Shown here piece after piece: positions 8,319-16,447 of a stretch of DNA of 20,893 nucleotides; the stretch's first letter is position 1; each line of letters starts with the position of its first letter. The notes beneath the pieces are model-generated. The model was given only the letters and a program-made list of their open reading frames with translations. It did not search any database and was not told the DNA's origin. A program made the translations under genes and the position numbers. This DNA is from Verrucomicrobiia bacterium (GTDB lineage Bacteria > Verrucomicrobiota > Verrucomicrobiia > Verrucomicrobiales > Akkermansiaceae), in assembly GCA_947460915.1 (NCBI GenBank), contig CANHKJ010000021.1, positions 1-20,893 on the forward strand, written 5' to 3'.

Positions 8319-9170
8319 TCAAAACAAGAACAATTCACCATAGCCGTCGTCCTCTTTTTGCAGGGCTGCTTGCGGCTCAGATTTTTCTTGATTCTGTGAA
8401 CTCTCGGCAGGAGTCGAATTAGTAACGAACGAAATCGGCTGTATTTCGTCTGCGCCCATCACGGCGGAAACGACTTCGGCCATTTGGCGTAGTGGAGCAG
8501 CAGGCTTGGTTTTGCGTCGTGCCGCAGGAGTTTTTGCAGGACGAACACGCTCAACCACTCCCTCGTTCGTGGCGAATGATTGAGCGGTAGCATCGAGCCA
8601 ATACTCGATTGCCTTGGACAACCGGAAGTCAGCTTGTGTCGTAACACCGTGCACTAACAGATGAATCATGGCACCTGTGGCAAAATGCAGACGCCAAGAA
8701 ATCTCACCCTGCGACATGCCCGGCAAACGTTGCTCCATGCAATGCTGCAATGTAGCATCCACCAATCGATTCGCTGCAGATGCCTCCGTAAAAATATTTG
8801 ACGCCAGCACATCCATCGCGCGCCCCATGACGCGGCAATAAGACAATTCACTCATGCCAGAGCCGGCAAAAATCGACACCAAGGGACTGCTCCATGCTTT
8901 CAAAATTTCTCGCACGCCATCCTCATCACGCAGTGCTTGAAGATTCGCGGCGCGCATATCCATGAGCGGCTTCATGCGATGATCAAGCACCGCAGCAAGC
9001 AATCCATCGCGACTGCCAAAGTGATAATTCACCGCCGCCACGTTCGCTTTTGCCAATCCAGTGATATCGCGAACCGATACTGAATCAAATCCTTTTTCAG
9101 AAATCCAATGCTCCGTGGCATCCAATAAACGACTTTTCGTCACATCACCTTTTACTCGCAAATCTGTCAT
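8319..9170 (-). CDS. TetR/AcrR-family transcriptional regulator with basic C-terminal tail
   Basis: The 283-residue product has a TetR DNA-binding domain at about residues 9-57: an initial helix TKSRLLDATEHWISEKG, then SVSVRDITG and NVAAVNYHFGSRDGL, where NYHF is the recognition-helix hallmark. A helical ligand-binding and dimerisation region follows to about residue 205. The last 75 or so residues are unusual for the family: low-complexity, first Ala/Lys/Arg/Pro-rich (RPAKTPAARRKTKPAAP), then acidic and Gln-rich. Most TetR proteins end near 190-230 residues. It lies 226 bp downstream of the sulfatase stop on the same strand and converges on the beta-helix gene, so it may control this cluster, but the ligand and operators are unknown. 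Confidence 0.92.
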   Translation of the reverse strand: MTDLRVKGDVTKSRLLDATEHWISEKGFDSVSVRDITGLAKANVAAVNYHFGSRDGLLAAVLDHRMKPLMDMRAANLQALRDEDGVREILKAWSSPLVSIFAGSGMSELSYCRVMGRAMDVLASNIFTEASAANRLVDATLQHCMEQRLPGMSQGEISWRLHFATGAMIHLLVHGVTTQADFRLSKAIEYWLDATAQSFATNEGVVERVRPAKTPAARRKTKPAAPLRQMAEVVSAVMGADEIQPISFVTNSTPAESSQNQEKSEPQAALQKEDDGYGELFLF

Positions 9171-9396
9171 GGCCGAGCGAGTTCATCTCACGACCCGTAA
9201 GCTGTCAAACAAGCGCATGAAAAAATTTTCAAAGCTCGCAACGACAACCAATTTTTCACACAAACGTTCTTACCAAAAAATCAAGAAAGCCAAAACGAAT
9301 CGCAATTGCTGTCAGTTCATCACCATGGAGCCATTGATTTTTCAAGGAAATCCCATAACTTTACAAGCGAACGATCCATTCAAGCATACGTTGGCT

Positions 9397-10887
9397 TTAA
9401 GGCGATATCGGCAAGATTTCTTCTGCATCATTTTTGACAGCCCGCACATATTGCGCGCCTTTAGCTGCGAGATCTGTGCGCATTTCAGCAAGCATGCGGT
9501 CGCGTTCTTGTGGCTTTTCCGTAGCTAAATTCGTGGTCTCGTAAGGATCATGCGCCAAGTCATAAAGCTCGCATCGTTTCCCAGCAGGCTTGGTATAATG
9601 GTAGATCAATTTCCAAGATCCACGACGATAGACGGTGAAGTAGCTACTGCGATGCTCATGCGGGAAGTGCATCAAAAACGCTTGCTCGGCATCGCGCTTT
9701 TCTCCACGCAATAATGGAGCAAGATCTGCACCATCAAGCGTTTGTTTGGGCTCTACACCTAACAGATTTGATAATGTTGGCACCACATCAAGGATCGATC
9801 CCATTTCACGCGACCAGGCCCCTGCTTGGATGAGGAGTTTTTTTTGCACAGCCACCTGCTTGTTTTCTTTGCCCCATGCCATAATGCAGGGTACACGCAT
9901 GCCGCCCTCATAATGAGTGCCTTTCTTCCCTCGCAAAGGTGCCGAACTAGAGTAACCATGCTCGGCGCCGAGAGGAGCATCACTGCCATTATCACCAAGG
10001 AAAATAACCAAGGTATCTTGCGCTACACCGAGTTCCACAAGATGATCGAGCAGGGCTCCGACTGAGGCATCCATACCCTCAACCAAGCTGGCGAAGTTTT
10101 TCCACTGCTGACTTTTTTCGCTTCCTGCATAATTCGGAGCATAGCGGGGATCGCTCATGAAGGGTGAGTGCAGCGCATAGTACGGCATGTAGGCAAAGAA
10201 TGGCTTACCAGCATCTACGGCGACTGAAATCTCACGTTTCATCTCCTGCGTGCAAGCCTCGGTGAGGAAAACATCTTTACCATGATAAGCATCAAGGTCA
10301 GGCACGGCGTGAGTTTTACTCTTACCGATGCCGTAGTTGTCTTTGCCATAGTAACTGGCAGGTTGGCCGATTTCTGAACCGGCAATGGCCACATCAAAGC
10401 CTGTGGTCGAGGGATCAGATCCAGGTTTTCCTTTCGGACCGAAGTGCCCCTTACCGACATGAATGGTGCGATATCCTGCTTGTTGCAGCATGCGCGGCAA
10501 GGTCCAAAGATCCTTAGTGACGCCCTCCCAACGCCAATCTTGCGGTCCACGGGCACCGGAATTTTTCCGTGCTGGATCGATCCACTGCGTGACGTGATGA
10601 CGCGCGGAACTTTGCCCCGTCATCAGTGAAACTCGCGATGGCGAGCATACGCTGTTGGCATAAAATTGCTCAAAGCGCGTGCCCATTTTCGCCAAGCGCT
10701 CGAGTTGCGGTGTGCGATAGGCTTGATTGAGCGGATGCATTTTCGGACGCCCATCCTCCCCCGACAGAAACGGCACGGAACTGTCCATGACACCCATGTC
10801 ATCGACAAGAAAAATCAACACGTTGGGTCGTAGCTCGGCAGCCATCGTGCTGGCAGCGGCAAGGAAAAAGAATAGAATCGAGCGCAT
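9397..10887 (-). CDS. Secreted type I (formylglycine) sulfatase
   Basis: The 496-residue product starts with a Sec signal peptide (about 1-17, ending TMAA). The alkaline-phosphatase-fold sulfatase domain begins RPNVLIFLVDDMG, with metal-binding Asp29 and Asp30. The activation motif is CSPSRVSLMTGQ, where Cys81 would be converted to formylglycine. GKGHFG (Lys146, His148), His240 in YYALHSPF and GDNGSD (Asp299, Asn300) supply the other usual metal and active-site positions. The C-terminal subdomain has the typical WKLIYHY and ELYDLAHDPYETTNLA. It hydrolyses a sulfate ester, presumably on a polysaccharide in the periplasm or outside the cell; the substrate cannot be read from sequence. No maturase gene is in the window. 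It lies close to the GH141-like gene and the TetR regulator. Confidence 0.95.
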   Translation of the reverse strand: MRSILFFFLAAASTMAAELRPNVLIFLVDDMGVMDSSVPFLSGEDGRPKMHPLNQAYRTPQLERLAKMGTRFEQFYANSVCSPSRVSLMTGQSSARHHVTQWIDPARKNSGARGPQDWRWEGVTKDLWTLPRMLQQAGYRTIHVGKGHFGPKGKPGSDPSTTGFDVAIAGSEIGQPASYYGKDNYGIGKSKTHAVPDLDAYHGKDVFLTEACTQEMKREISVAVDAGKPFFAYMPYYALHSPFMSDPRYAPNYAGSEKSQQWKNFASLVEGMDASVGALLDHLVELGVAQDTLVIFLGDNGSDAPLGAEHGYSSSAPLRGKKGTHYEGGMRVPCIMAWGKENKQVAVQKKLLIQAGAWSREMGSILDVVPTLSNLLGVEPKQTLDGADLAPLLRGEKRDAEQAFLMHFPHEHRSSYFTVYRRGSWKLIYHYTKPAGKRCELYDLAHDPYETTNLATEKPQERDRMLAEMRTDLAAKGAQYVRAVKNDAEEILPISP

Positions 10888-10982
10888 GGGTTAGACTGAA
10901 TAAAATATGTTAGATCGAGATAAATTCGAATGAAGTGAATCAAAAGATCCACTGATCATCGTTCATCTACGCCCTTTAGTCT

Positions 10983-11001
10983 GGCATTTTATCAAAGTGC
11001 C
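10983..11001. terminator. Weak hairpin between the secreted-protein gene and the sulfatase gene
   Basis: GGCATTTT, a 3-base loop ATC, and AAAGTGCC form an 8-bp stem with one imperfect pair (G-U in plus-strand RNA, A-C mismatch in minus-strand RNA). It begins about 30 nt downstream of the minus-strand stop at 11031. There is no U-tract on either side, so intrinsic termination is doubtful. Confidence 0.25.
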
Positions 11002-11030
11002 GCAAGCATCAAGTCTCAGCCACTCGCCTT

Positions 11031-11756
11031 TTACGGTTTCGGCGGCTCGTAGCCGCGCGATGGCACGCTCGGCACGTCGTGGAATTTGCGAATTTCTAAC
11101 GACGAAGGATCTTGGGGGGTACTCACGAGAAAAAGAAATTGTCGAGAGAGCTTCGAGTGGCCCCAGATGGAAGAATAGCTCATCGTCGCTTGGCCTTTTG
11201 CATCGAGATGCCCGAACTGCACACCGAGGTCGCCATCCTTGTCACGCCATGTCGAGCCGCGAACATCATGATGACCACCCGGATTGATGACAAAGCGCAA
11301 ATCTCCCATGAGCCCAGCTGCTTTTTTGTTAGAGAAATTAAAAACGCGGTATTCCCCTGCCCCAAGCTGTCCGTCATCAATGGGAAAGGCACGGCATTGC
11401 CAGGTTTTGGCGGCGGCAGGCACAAACACCAATAAGGTCCGCCGAGCAGCATCTCCCAACGCGACTGTGACCGCAGGCTTAACCTCCTCAGATCCCGCCA
11501 ACACGGCTTGCAGGTCTGTTTCTGATGCGTAGAAGCGCAGCGCTGTCGAGCCTTGGTAAAACACTGGGGTGCCCATTGCCGAGGAAAAAACCTCCAGCTT
11601 GGTGACTTGATTTTTCACAGCGTAATAGAGAGTGAGATCTCCCGCCATGCTCACGGGCATGAGATCTGTCCGCGTCGTAGCTGGCTGCCCTTGCTGCGCG
11701 AAAGCGGCCACTGCGGAGGCCATCAAAAAAGTAAAACGAACGAGAAACTGCTGCAT
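11031..11756 (-). CDS. Secreted protein of unknown function, downstream partner of the pseudopilin
   Basis: This 241-residue protein has a clear Sec signal peptide (about 1-21, core FTFLMASAVAAFA before QQGQ). The mature part looks mainly beta-stranded, with motifs such as LTLYYAVKNQV, LRFYASETDL, YRVFNFSNKKA and RFVINPGGHHDV. There are no membrane helices after the signal and no catalytic motif I recognise. Only 5 bp separate it from the stop of the large pseudopilin-like gene upstream, so the two are almost certainly co-transcribed. A role in assembling or stabilising the pseudopilin product is an inference from position only. Confidence 0.85.
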   Translation of the reverse strand: MQQFLVRFTFLMASAVAAFAQQGQPATTRTDLMPVSMAGDLTLYYAVKNQVTKLEVFSSAMGTPVFYQGSTALRFYASETDLQAVLAGSEEVKPAVTVALGDAARRTLLVFVPAAAKTWQCRAFPIDDGQLGAGEYRVFNFSNKKAAGLMGDLRFVINPGGHHDVRGSTWRDKDGDLGVQFGHLDAKGQATMSYSSIWGHSKLSRQFLFLVSTPQDPSSLEIRKFHDVPSVPSRGYEPPKP

Positions 11757-11761
11757 AATGA

Positions 11762-14700
11762 TTAGATATCACGGCTATCGAGCCAACGGAATGAGGTAAC
11801 GACAAAGCGGCGACCGAAGGCGCGATTGGTAGGAGATTTGAGCAAGTTGAGTGGAGTCTCCGCACGATCCGATTCATCAAGGAAACGACTCTGACGCTGC
11901 ACTTGGGCCTCGCACACGGCGCGTGCGAGCAATCTGTTATTTTTCGAATCGCGCGCTTCACCGACGGCACGAATCCGGAATGCGTCCGAGCGCACCTGCA
12001 ACATGGGACCGATGGATTGCAGCACATCTGCTTGGCTGACGAAGCAGGAATGCCCTGCGGCTTGATTGTCCAAACTCTCATCGGTCAAACTGTGATTCCA
12101 CCAGCTAATATCCGGAGTTTTTGACTTCTTGCCGATCGAATCTGGGATCGAAGCATTCAGCGATGCATCTAAGGCTGCTTGAAGAGCCCCTTTGCGCTGA
12201 TGCGCTACTGTTGAAGACTTGGGATCACGATTTACGAAATCCGCCAAGGAAAGGAATGGCCCGCGCGCTGTGACCTCCTCGACGATTTGCTCTGCAAGTT
12301 CATCGAGTTCATTTTCGCTAACGATGCGATTGCTCCCCCATGTTGCGAGGTCGCGCGCGGCGGTGCCATTTATATAGCCTTTATCGTCGAGCAAGACAGA
12401 AAAATGGGAGAACACGACGTCCTTATTCTTGCTCGACCAAGTCAAACGCCCGGAGGAATTCAGCGTAGGCCACTCATGCCCAGCCAGCGAGCCCAACATC
12501 GCTTTCCATGCATCCTTGGATGTCGAGTTCACATTGAAAGCACCCATCACCGCTATACGAGCAGCAATAGACTCGGCTGCTATCGATTGATCGCGCGACA
12601 TGATCGTGCTAAAGCGTGTATCGCCCGGCAGCGGCAACACCATCATCCGCGGATTTGGCAACTGAACTTTGCCATAGGAGATGGACTGCAGCGGATAAAC
12701 GGTATCGATCGCCTGCGTGCTGCCCTTATGCAACGAAGAGAGTGTGGAGAAAAAATACTGATCCCAAAGTTTTTGATTCAGCAGGTAGCTTTGATCGACG
12801 AGGGTAAATCCAGCGATGCCATTGAAGTTTCTCTGCTGCAAAGCCCCCCCCGCAAGGCGTGGGTTGGCGTATGAGTTACCGATGGGCAATGCCGATTCGT
12901 GATTGTAGCGTGAGACCTCCGCGTGCTGGAACTGCGCTAACGAGAAAAGCGGAGCACGAGGAACGTCATAGATCGGCACTTGAGATTGGCCCGAGGAACT
13001 GATTGAAGAGGAGCCTCCGTAGCCCTGATAGCGCCCCCCTGTCGTATTTGCTTGCGGCGTTTCATTTGCACCAGAACCAAGGGCGATGAGACCACGCCCA
13101 TCTGGTCCACCATCAGTGCGCGGCACACCTTGCGAGGCAGGGCTGAAAAAGGGAGCCGAAAACCAGAAGCCATCGAGATTACCGTTAGCCTTCGAGCCAT
13201 CCCAACGGGGATTCATCGCAAAGGCTGTCGGATTGCAATCAAACCAGCCCCTCAGATTTTGCGAGGCATGTGATTCCGTGCCATTGCGCAAACGCAGGGA
13301 ATACGTAGCCAAATGCTCATGAACAGCTGCAAGCTGCTCGACCGAAAAGGCAGGTGCACTCACGGGCTTGACGCGCTCTGGCATCTCCCATTGTTGCTTT
13401 TTCCCTGATGCCCAGAGATCTTGAAATCGATTGATCGCAGCACCCGTTACTTTCAGCGTAAACCACGTGGTGGAGTAGCGATCCGCAATGCTTGGCCATT
13501 TCACCAAGGTCTCGGGATGCTGGCGATCTTCCCAGCAAATCTCCTCGATCTGCACCGTAGAACCTGCAGGAACATCGATAAAACCACTGGCCGGTCCTCC
13601 ACCTGTGCCGTTGTATTTCGCCTCGACCTCAAATGCTCCACCACTTCCCCAAGTAGACTGCACAGTATTGTCAGCACTGATGCTCGCGGGGCTAGCCACG
13701 GAAAACATCCGCATTTCTCCTGGCCGAAAATCCACAGAATTTGCCAGCAAGCGAATCCATTTGTCAGGCATTCCATCGCGCGAATTACCAACATCCCACA
13801 ACTCTCTGGTCCACAGACGGGGAGTCGTCACTTGTCCCGTCGGCGAAGTAATTTTCAAGCGAAGGTAGGAAAACAAGCCCCATTCGAAGGAGTAATTTTG
13901 CGCAGTCATTCCGATATTGTAGGGATTCCATAGTCCCACGAGTGGCTTGACCTGTAGCAGAATTCGATAGCGCGCTGGGGCAGATCCTGCTGCTGGTGTG
14001 ACCAGTCTGGATTTCAAACGGAAGCCCATTTGCAGCAGTGAGATCGTGGGCCGCAGACTTTGATTGAGATGTTGGGTATCATGAAATTGCTCGCTTCCTA
14101 CTTGCATTTTGTGCTGGGTGTAGGGAGCCCAGTTGCGCAGACGTATGTCATTGTAAAGGGAAGGCTCGGGAGCAATGATGGCCATGTTGCCATTACGAGC
14201 ATTTTTGTGGAGTTGGTAGTAGTTGTAGAGATTGCCCCAATTCGGACCAACTGGTGTACGCCCTTCCGAGCTAATATCATCGAGCAGGAAAAACTTTTTG
14301 CCGTTAGCTCCACTTGGCGCAGTAAACAAAGCTGTCGAACCACCTTGCGTTTGCGACTTCGCTTGCGGCGTCGCCCCGAAATAACCTTGCATCAACCTTG
14401 AATGAAGGGTGCTGGTAGTATCAAAAATCACACTAAGATCTTTTTTCATCCCGCCATCGACGACATTCACAGGCAAGCCATAACCCTCAGTCGTGATATC
14501 GTGCTGATATTGCTTAGGAATTTTCGTATTCTCCGTCGCCAGAGCTGAGGTAGCCAAAGTAGGTGTAAGTGCGGATTGATTGACCTTACCAATCTCCGGT
14601 ATGCCCCACGCATCATCGATGGCGGCCAATCCATACTCAGTGGCGATGGAGGAGTGAGCAAGGCGGAGCAAATCCGTAGTAGATTTGCTGTCCGGAGATT

Positions 14701-15226
14701 GCAAATTGATGCGCGCCTTCGATGCTTCATCAGAAACCCAATAGGCGTAGCGCGAGCTCAGATCCTTGGCGGTGGCCACAGTGATCAGAGGCACCTCGAC
14801 AGGTTCTTGTTGGTCATATTTACTAACGACAGTTACTTTTTGCCCCGATAGGTCATCGAGAGGATCGACCTCCTGAGAAGGATTGCTCTGACTCACCAAC
14901 CAATGCGGCTCTGCGTCTGTGTTATTTGTGCGCCATACTCCCGTCCATTGTGCATTTTTCGAATCACCTCCTATAAGCCTCGCATGAGCGGTGACACTCT
15001 GATCTCGGCCACAAGATTTTTGCAAATCGCCCAGCGCCAACTGCAAGGCCATTCGGGCATTGCTACGAGCAATAACCATCGCTCGCTCATTCGTGCTTTG
15101 ACGCAATGTAACTGCGCTGAGTGACAAAACTCCTACGCCAATCATGACGAGCAACATCAACATCGACATCACTAAAATTAAAGTGAAGCCGCGCTGAGGT
15201 TTTGATTTACGAAATGGGGTTTTCAT
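11762..15226 (-). CDS. Very large PilX/GspK-like pseudopilin (Verru_Chthon cassette protein A-like)
   Basis: The 1154-residue product starts with a type III (prepilin) signal: a basic leader KSKPQR, then Gly13 before FTLILVMSMLMLLVMIG. The residue five after the cleavage point is Leu, not the usual Glu, as in GspK/PilX-type minor pseudopilins. The following helix leads into ARMALQLALGDLQKSCG. The long body contains FLLDDISSEGRTP, GLWNPYNI and PFLSLADFVNR, and ends with DAFRIRAVGEARD (from about 1081) and ARAVCEAQVQR, a pattern familiar from large verrucomicrobial pseudopilin-like proteins. An in-frame stop upstream fixes the ATG. It is translated just ahead of the 241-residue secreted protein. 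It probably belongs to a type IV pilus or type II secretion-like apparatus; the family name is from memory. Confidence 0.82.
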   Translation of the reverse strand: MKTPFRKSKPQRGFTLILVMSMLMLLVMIGVGVLSLSAVTLRQSTNERAMVIARSNARMALQLALGDLQKSCGRDQSVTAHARLIGGDSKNAQWTGVWRTNNTDAEPHWLVSQSNPSQEVDPLDDLSGQKVTVVSKYDQQEPVEVPLITVATAKDLSSRYAYWVSDEASKARINLQSPDSKSTTDLLRLAHSSIATEYGLAAIDDAWGIPEIGKVNQSALTPTLATSALATENTKIPKQYQHDITTEGYGLPVNVVDGGMKKDLSVIFDTTSTLHSRLMQGYFGATPQAKSQTQGGSTALFTAPSGANGKKFFLLDDISSEGRTPVGPNWGNLYNYYQLHKNARNGNMAIIAPEPSLYNDIRLRNWAPYTQHKMQVGSEQFHDTQHLNQSLRPTISLLQMGFRLKSRLVTPAAGSAPARYRILLQVKPLVGLWNPYNIGMTAQNYSFEWGLFSYLRLKITSPTGQVTTPRLWTRELWDVGNSRDGMPDKWIRLLANSVDFRPGEMRMFSVASPASISADNTVQSTWGSGGAFEVEAKYNGTGGGPASGFIDVPAGSTVQIEEICWEDRQHPETLVKWPSIADRYSTTWFTLKVTGAAINRFQDLWASGKKQQWEMPERVKPVSAPAFSVEQLAAVHEHLATYSLRLRNGTESHASQNLRGWFDCNPTAFAMNPRWDGSKANGNLDGFWFSAPFFSPASQGVPRTDGGPDGRGLIALGSGANETPQANTTGGRYQGYGGSSSISSSGQSQVPIYDVPRAPLFSLAQFQHAEVSRYNHESALPIGNSYANPRLAGGALQQRNFNGIAGFTLVDQSYLLNQKLWDQYFFSTLSSLHKGSTQAIDTVYPLQSISYGKVQLPNPRMMVLPLPGDTRFSTIMSRDQSIAAESIAARIAVMGAFNVNSTSKDAWKAMLGSLAGHEWPTLNSSGRLTWSSKNKDVVFSHFSVLLDDKGYINGTAARDLATWGSNRIVSENELDELAEQIVEEVTARGPFLSLADFVNRDPKSSTVAHQRKGALQAALDASLNASIPDSIGKKSKTPDISWWNHSLTDESLDNQAAGHSCFVSQADVLQSIGPMLQVRSDAFRIRAVGEARDSKNNRLLARAVCEAQVQRQSRFLDESDRAETPLNLLKSPTNRAFGRRFVVTSFRWLDSRDI

Positions 15227-15293
15227 AGAGAAAAAACGATCTAAGGGTTAATCTGAATCTCAAAAGAAAAAATCCCTGCCACAACCTGAGCAT
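15207..15293 (-). CDS. Possible 28-residue upstream ORF overlapping the pseudopilin start
   Basis: An ATG at 15293 lies 6 nt after AGGAG. The frame encodes 28 residues, MLRLWQGFFLLRF and onward, hydrophobic and basic, and stops at 15207 inside the pseudopilin gene in another frame. It could couple translation to the downstream gene, or it may be chance. Confidence 0.15.
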   Translation of the reverse strand: MLRLWQGFFLLRFRLTLRSFFLYENPIS

Positions 15294-15337
15294 GCATATC
15301 TCCTATTGACACATCGAAAATCACAATACGAAGTCAC
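15260..15337 (-). CDS. Possible 25-residue Cys-rich small ORF with a strong ribosome site
   Basis: A GTG at 15337 follows a perfect AGGAGGT (15351-15345) with a 7-nt spacer, the strongest ribosome-binding sequence I see in a window where such sites are rare. The 25 residues contain four Cys in a C-x3-C-x6-C-x2-C layout (SYCDFRC, then ACSGCG), like a minimal metal-binding knuckle. It ends at TGA 15262-15260, upstream of the pseudopilin gene. A competing reading makes the overlapping TATAGG a -10 promoter element, in which case the ribosome site would not be transcribed. No homolog is recognised. Confidence 0.22.
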   Translation of the reverse strand: MTSYCDFRCVNRRYACSGCGRDFFF

Positions 15338-15348
15338 AATGATTACCT

Positions 15349-15378
15349 CCTATAGGATTTCCATCAAGAAACAGACAA
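15349..15378 (-). promoter_or_regulatory. Candidate promoter of the pseudopilin operon
   Basis: On the minus strand TTGTCT (15378-15373) and TATAGG (15354-15349) are 18 bp apart, each matching 4 of 6 consensus bases. A 10-bp palindrome, TCCTATAGGA (15348-15357), covers the -10. This places the start point near 15342 and conflicts with reading the adjacent AGGAGGT as a ribosome site. Confidence 0.3.
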
Positions 15379-15421
15379 GATTCATCGATCATCTTGCACA
15401 CCATGACGCCGTAACATGAGG

Positions 15422-15443
15422 GAAAATGACGAAAAATTTCGCC
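15422..15443 (-). terminator. Terminator-like hairpin after the ATP-grasp gene
   Basis: On the minus strand GGCGAAA, a 2-base loop TT and TTTCGTC (15443-15428) form a 7-bp stem with one G-U pair, directly followed by ATTTTC. It starts 6 nt after the ATP-grasp stop codon, a position that fits the 3' end of the retropepsin/7TM/ATP-grasp operon. The U-tract is short and the loop very tight. Confidence 0.45.
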
Positions 15444-15449
15444 AATCGA

Positions 15450-16436
15450 TTAAATTTTTTGCGGCAACTTAGCTGCAAGGAACTTCTGGCTAAATGCGAT
15501 ACGATCCGCGCTACTCTCATTCGGATGGGTTTTCTTACGATCGACTACAGGTTGGAGGCGATTATGCAAACCTACGCCATTTGCCATTTGAATTGCCAGA
15601 CCAGGCCGCGCATTGACCTCAATCATCAAAGGCCCCTTGGTTTCATCGATCATCAAATCCACACCTAGATAACCAAGCTCGGTCATCTCGTGACAAGTAA
15701 CCGCAATTTCCAAAATCTTGTCCCACTGAGGCATTTGCACGCCCACGAGTGGAGATTTGAGATCAGGGTGATGCGTGACGATTCGGCCATGATGAACGGC
15801 ACGCACGGTCAAGCCGGTGGCAAGGTCAATACCGATACCCAGAGCTCCTTGGTGAAGGTTCGCTCTACCGTCTGATTCTTTCGTCGCAGCGCGCAGCATG
15901 GCCATCACAGGATAGCCGTGAAGCATAACAATGCGGATATCGGGAGCACCTTGAAAGCTGATATCAGTAAGAACCTTCGCGGGAGTAACGCGATATTCGA
16001 CAAGTGCGTGGTCACGATTTCCGCCAAGACTGAAAAGACCCGCAAGAATATTTTCTGCATGATGTCGCAACTCAGCACTGCTGAGACGGCTACCACTCGG
16101 CTTTACATAGTGATCGCCATCACGATGATCGATCACCAAAACTCCCTTGCCACCACTACCACGCGCAGGCTTCATAACAAAGGACTCATGCTCTTGAAGC
16201 TTCTTCTCCATGATGCTGACATCATGTGCCGAAGAGAGAACCAAATACGTTTGCGGCACTTCAAGTCCACGCTCTTCGGCTAGAGCTTTGGTACAGAGTT
16301 TGTTATCAACACGCTGATAGAGTTTCCGTGGATTATTGGGCAACAAAAAGCGCGCATTACGCATATTGATCCCTACAACCCCCATTGCACGAAGCTCTTT
16401 GGGAGTGCGAAACCAGCGATGCCACCATTTGCTCAT
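15450..16436 (-). CDS. RimK-like ATP-grasp ligase (alpha-L-glutamate ligase-like)
   Basis: The 328-residue cytoplasmic protein shows ATP-grasp motifs in order: the nucleotide-binding stretch FVMKPARGSGGKGVLVI (Lys89 and the Gly-rich loop), then IRIVMLHGYPVMAMLRAAT (about 168-185), GRANLHQGALGIGIDLATG (about 190-208), and the metal-binding LMIEVNARPGL (Glu273, Asn275). Such enzymes form an amide or peptide bond via an acyl phosphate; the family is usually labelled alpha-L-glutamate ligase-like, but the real substrate is not established. It is the last gene of a three-gene operon, starting 11 nt after the stop of the 7TM transglutaminase-like gene. That association suggests the product is handled at the membrane and trimmed by the retropepsin. 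Confidence 0.93.
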   Translation of the reverse strand: MSKWWHRWFRTPKELRAMGVVGINMRNARFLLPNNPRKLYQRVDNKLCTKALAEERGLEVPQTYLVLSSAHDVSIMEKKLQEHESFVMKPARGSGGKGVLVIDHRDGDHYVKPSGSRLSSAELRHHAENILAGLFSLGGNRDHALVEYRVTPAKVLTDISFQGAPDIRIVMLHGYPVMAMLRAATKESDGRANLHQGALGIGIDLATGLTVRAVHHGRIVTHHPDLKSPLVGVQMPQWDKILEIAVTCHEMTELGYLGVDLMIDETKGPLMIEVNARPGLAIQMANGVGLHNRLQPVVDRKKTHPNESSADRIAFSQKFLAAKLPQKI

Positions 16437-16447
16437 ACAATTAAGAC

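Noticed and set aside
9397..9528. Plus-strand frame 9061-9528 as a small gene between the TetR and sulfatase genes
   Set aside because: It overlaps both genes antisense. The 226-bp gap (9171-9396) shows no domain, hairpin or good promoter; a lone TTGACA there has no acceptable -10.
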